Shown piece by piece: positions 59,924-64,000 of a DNA stretch of 64,000 nt. Position 1 is the first letter of the stretch. The number at the start of each line of letters is the position of its first letter. Under the pieces are notes generated by a model. It saw only the letters and a program-made list of their open reading frames with translations, searched no databases and had not been told where the DNA came from. The translations under genes were made by a program, and so were the position numbers. This DNA comes from an uncultured Clostridium sp. (GTDB taxonomy: Bacteria > Bacillota > Clostridia > TANB77 > CAG-508): contig CAOKXF010000002.1 of assembly GCA_948473335.1 (NCBI GenBank), positions 1 through 64,000 on the forward strand, given 5' to 3'.

Positions 59924-61552
59924 TTATGCTATTTTGTTTCTTAATTCTTTTGCATATTGAATTGTTGTATCGTTTATTTCTCCTGATGATATTCTTGCTA
60001 TTTCTTTTATTACTTCATCTTCTTTTAATAATTCTATATTTGTATTTGTTCTTTCTCCTATTACTCTTTTACTAATAAAATAATTATAATCAGCTTTTGC
60101 AGCTATATTTGCTAAATGTGATATACATAATACTTGATGTTTTTTTCCTATCAAGCTTAATTTTTCTGCTACTGCTTTTCCTGCTTTTCCACTTATTCCT
60201 GTATCTATTTCATCAAAAACTAATACTGGCATATCATCTGTATCTGCTAGGACTTTTTTTATTGCTAACATTATTCTTGACATTTCTCCTCCTGACGCTA
60301 TTTTTGTTAATGGTTTTTCATCTTCTCCTAAATTTGTTATTATATAAAATTCTACTTGATTTTTTCCATTTTCATTATATTCATTTTCATTATATTCTAC
60401 ATGCATATTTATTTTTGCATTTTTCATTTCTAAGTCTTCTAATATTTCATTTATATTGTGATTTAATTTGTCTGCATTTTCTACTCTTAATTTATTCATC
60501 TTTATTGCTATTTCTGTCATTTCCCTTTCTTGTTGCTTGATTTTCTCTTTCGTTTTTTTATTATATTCTTCTATATTTTCTAATTTCTGTATTTCCTCTG
60601 ATATTTCTTCTTTGTATTTTATTATTTCTTCTATGTTATTTCCATATTTCCTTTTTAAATTATATATTTTGTTTAGTCTTTCTTCTATCTCATTTCTTTC
60701 TTCTTCATCAAAATTTACATCTTCTTTATAATTACATATGTCTCTTGATAATTCTTGTAATTCATAATATATATTTTTTAAGTCATTATTAAAGTTTTGG
60801 TATTTCTCATCTATCATTTCTATTTTTTCTAATGCTCTTACTGCATAACTTATTGTATCTATTGTTCTTTCTCCTATTGCTTCATCTACTGTATTGAGAC
60901 TTTCTACTATTTTCTCTGAATTTAACATTTTTTTTCTTTTCTCTTCTAGCTTTATTTCTTCTCCTTCTTTTAGTTTTGCTTCTTCTATCTCCGTTAATTG
61001 ATATTTTAGTAAATCTAATCTTCTTTGTTTTTCTTTTTCATCTCCATAGTTCTCTTTTAATTCTTTTTTTAGTTCATGGTATCTTATGTATTTTTCCTTG
61101 TATTCTTCTTTTATTTGTTTTATTTCTGTTCCTATAAAGTCATCTAAATATTTTATATGTATTCTGCTATCTAATATATTTTGGTTGTCATTTTGCCCAT
61201 GTATTTCTATATAGCTTTTCATGTATGTTTTTAATTCTGCTACTGTTACTAATCTTCCATTTATTTTGCACATATTCCTTCCATTGGCGTATATTTCCCT
61301 TGATACTATTATGTTGCCATCTATTGAATTCTTGTCTTCTGGTACATATAGGCATAATTCCACAAATGAATTTTCTTCTCCCTTCCTTATCATTTCTTTT
61401 GAAAATCTTCCTCCTGATATTATATCTAATGAGCCTATTATTAATGATTTTCCTGCTCCTGTTTCTCCTGTTAAAACATTTAGTCCTTTATTTAAGTTTA
61501 TTTCTATATCATCTATTATTCCAATATTTTTTATGTGTATATTTGTTATCAT
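59924..61552 (-). CDS. recN: DNA repair protein RecN
   Basis: LTGETGAGKSLIIGSLDIISGGR; IASGGEMSRIMLAIKKVLADTDDMPVLVFDEIDTGISGKAGKAVAEKL. Confidence 0.96.
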   Translation of the reverse strand: MITNIHIKNIGIIDDIEINLNKGLNVLTGETGAGKSLIIGSLDIISGGRFSKEMIRKGEENSFVELCLYVPEDKNSIDGNIIVSREIYANGRNMCKINGRLVTVAELKTYMKSYIEIHGQNDNQNILDSRIHIKYLDDFIGTEIKQIKEEYKEKYIRYHELKKELKENYGDEKEKQRRLDLLKYQLTEIEEAKLKEGEEIKLEEKRKKMLNSEKIVESLNTVDEAIGERTIDTISYAVRALEKIEMIDEKYQNFNNDLKNIYYELQELSRDICNYKEDVNFDEEERNEIEERLNKIYNLKRKYGNNIEEIIKYKEEISEEIQKLENIEEYNKKTKEKIKQQEREMTEIAIKMNKLRVENADKLNHNINEILEDLEMKNAKINMHVEYNENEYNENGKNQVEFYIITNLGEDEKPLTKIASGGEMSRIMLAIKKVLADTDDMPVLVFDEIDTGISGKAGKAVAEKLSLIGKKHQVLCISHLANIAAKADYNYFISKRVIGERTNTNIELLKEDEVIKEIARISSGEINDTTIQYAKELRNKIA

Positions 61553-61715
61553 CTTTTACCTCCATCTTTAACTTTATTGCTGTTAACGAATTTTTATTCT
61601 CTGAATTTCTGTTTGTATTTTATTACCAAAATTTTGTTTTGTCAATACTTTTTTTATTTTTTATAAAAATTTTATATTACAAAGTAAAACTTTTACAATA
61701 TCAATGAATTCATGG

Positions 61716-61824
61716 AATAAGAAAAGTGACTTCGTCACATGTGCATTTTGTTTCGCAAATATGCACAAATTAAGGAAACTTAAACTTTTTTATACGTAAA
61801 AATCTTCGATTTTTCCTATACAAT
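61716..61824. repeat. Family-1 triple mini-hairpin element, copy B (inverted relative to copy A)
   Basis: Reverse complement aligns to 23618-23727 with about 5 substitutions and one 1-nt indel. Confidence 0.9.
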
Positions 61825-61826
61825 AG

Positions 61827-61877
61827 AAAAACTAATCAATTTTTCTCAATTTTACTTGAGTTTTTTGATTAGTTTTT
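61827..61877. terminator. Terminator downstream of greA
   Basis: aaaaactaatcaa ... ttgattagttttt. Confidence 0.75.
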
Positions 61878-61882
61878 TAAGT

Positions 61883-62359
61883 TTATTTATGAATTGATAA
61901 TATATTATATTGAATTATTCCCTCTGGTGCTTCTACTTCTACAGTTGCTCCTTTTTTTGCTCCTATTAGTGCTTTTCCTAAAGGTGATTCGTTTGATATT
62001 TTGTTTTCTAATAAATTAACTTCTGTTGATCCCACTATTGTGTATTCTACTTCTTCTTTGAATTCTACATCAAATACTTTTACTTTATTTCCTATTTGTA
62101 CTGTTTTTGTATCTATATCTTTTTCATCTATTATTTTTGCATGTCTTAATTTACTTTCTAATTCAGCTATTTTCGTTTCATTTTCTGTTTGTGCTGTTTT
62201 TGCTTCATCATATTCTGAATTTTCTGATAAGTCTCCAAATCCTAATGCTGTCTTTATTCTTTCTGCTATTTCAGCTCTCTTTTCTGTTCTTAAATGTTCT
62301 AACTCCTTTTCTAAGTTGTTATAACCTTCTTGTGTTAATATTACTTCTTTCTCTTCCAT
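61883..62359 (-). CDS. greA: Transcription elongation factor GreA
   Basis: [55 protein letters not shown]. Confidence 0.97.
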   Translation of the reverse strand: MEEKEVILTQEGYNNLEKELEHLRTEKRAEIAERIKTALGFGDLSENSEYDEAKTAQTENETKIAELESKLRHAKIIDEKDIDTKTVQIGNKVKVFDVEFKEEVEYTIVGSTEVNLLENKISNESPLGKALIGAKKGATVEVEAPEGIIQYNILSIHK

Positions 62360-62466
62360 TGTTTTTACCTCTTTCTCGTGAATTTATTGTATATATTAAT
62401 TGATTTATTCATTTTTGTCAAGTGTTTTTAAAGATAAATTTCCCACTCATTTTTCATAAAATGGGA

Positions 62467-62500
62467 TGTGCATCGAAATCTTCGATTTCGTAAATGCACA
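62467..62500. terminator. Nested hairpin downstream of groEL
   Basis: tgtgcat-cgaaatc-ttc-gatttcg-taa-atgcaca. Confidence 0.65.
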
Positions 62501-62550
62501 CCTTTCTTACTTATCTATACTTTTCATTTATTTTTCTTTATTGTTTTATT

Positions 62551-64000
<1,450 letters not shown>

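Overview
AT-rich, low-GC Gram-positive (Clostridia-like, by gene content) chromosomal window. Almost all genes are on the minus strand; asd, dapA and a holin-like gene are the main plus-strand exceptions. From left to right: an edge-truncated giant surface protein with MBG repeats (1-4315, missing from the ORF track) beside a second repeat-rich surface protein; a NitT/TauT-type ABC operon whose ATPase carries a 1-nt frameshift in Walker A; a MacB-like ABC fusion; a substrate-binding-protein/OmpA fusion; a CadC-like regulator/HMA/P-type ATPase operon with paired palindromic operators; gpsA-plsY-der-prs; asd-dapA; gerW-ytfI-scpA-recX-recA; an OppA-like binding protein; spoVT; DUF421/DUF4363; a roughly 17-kb cell-surface glycopolymer cluster (38083-54903); an Rpn/PD-(D/E)XK protein; thrS with a T-box leader; eno, recN, greA, and groEL truncated by the right edge. 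The least expected signals are two intergenic repeat families. One is a ~110-bp element with three consecutive mini-hairpins, each with a C-GAA-G loop: two near-identical copies in opposite orientation plus fragments. The other is a long-stem hairpin family with a conserved ~56-bp tail. I saw no CRISPR array, rRNA or convincing tRNA. All calls come from reading the sequence; no database search was run.
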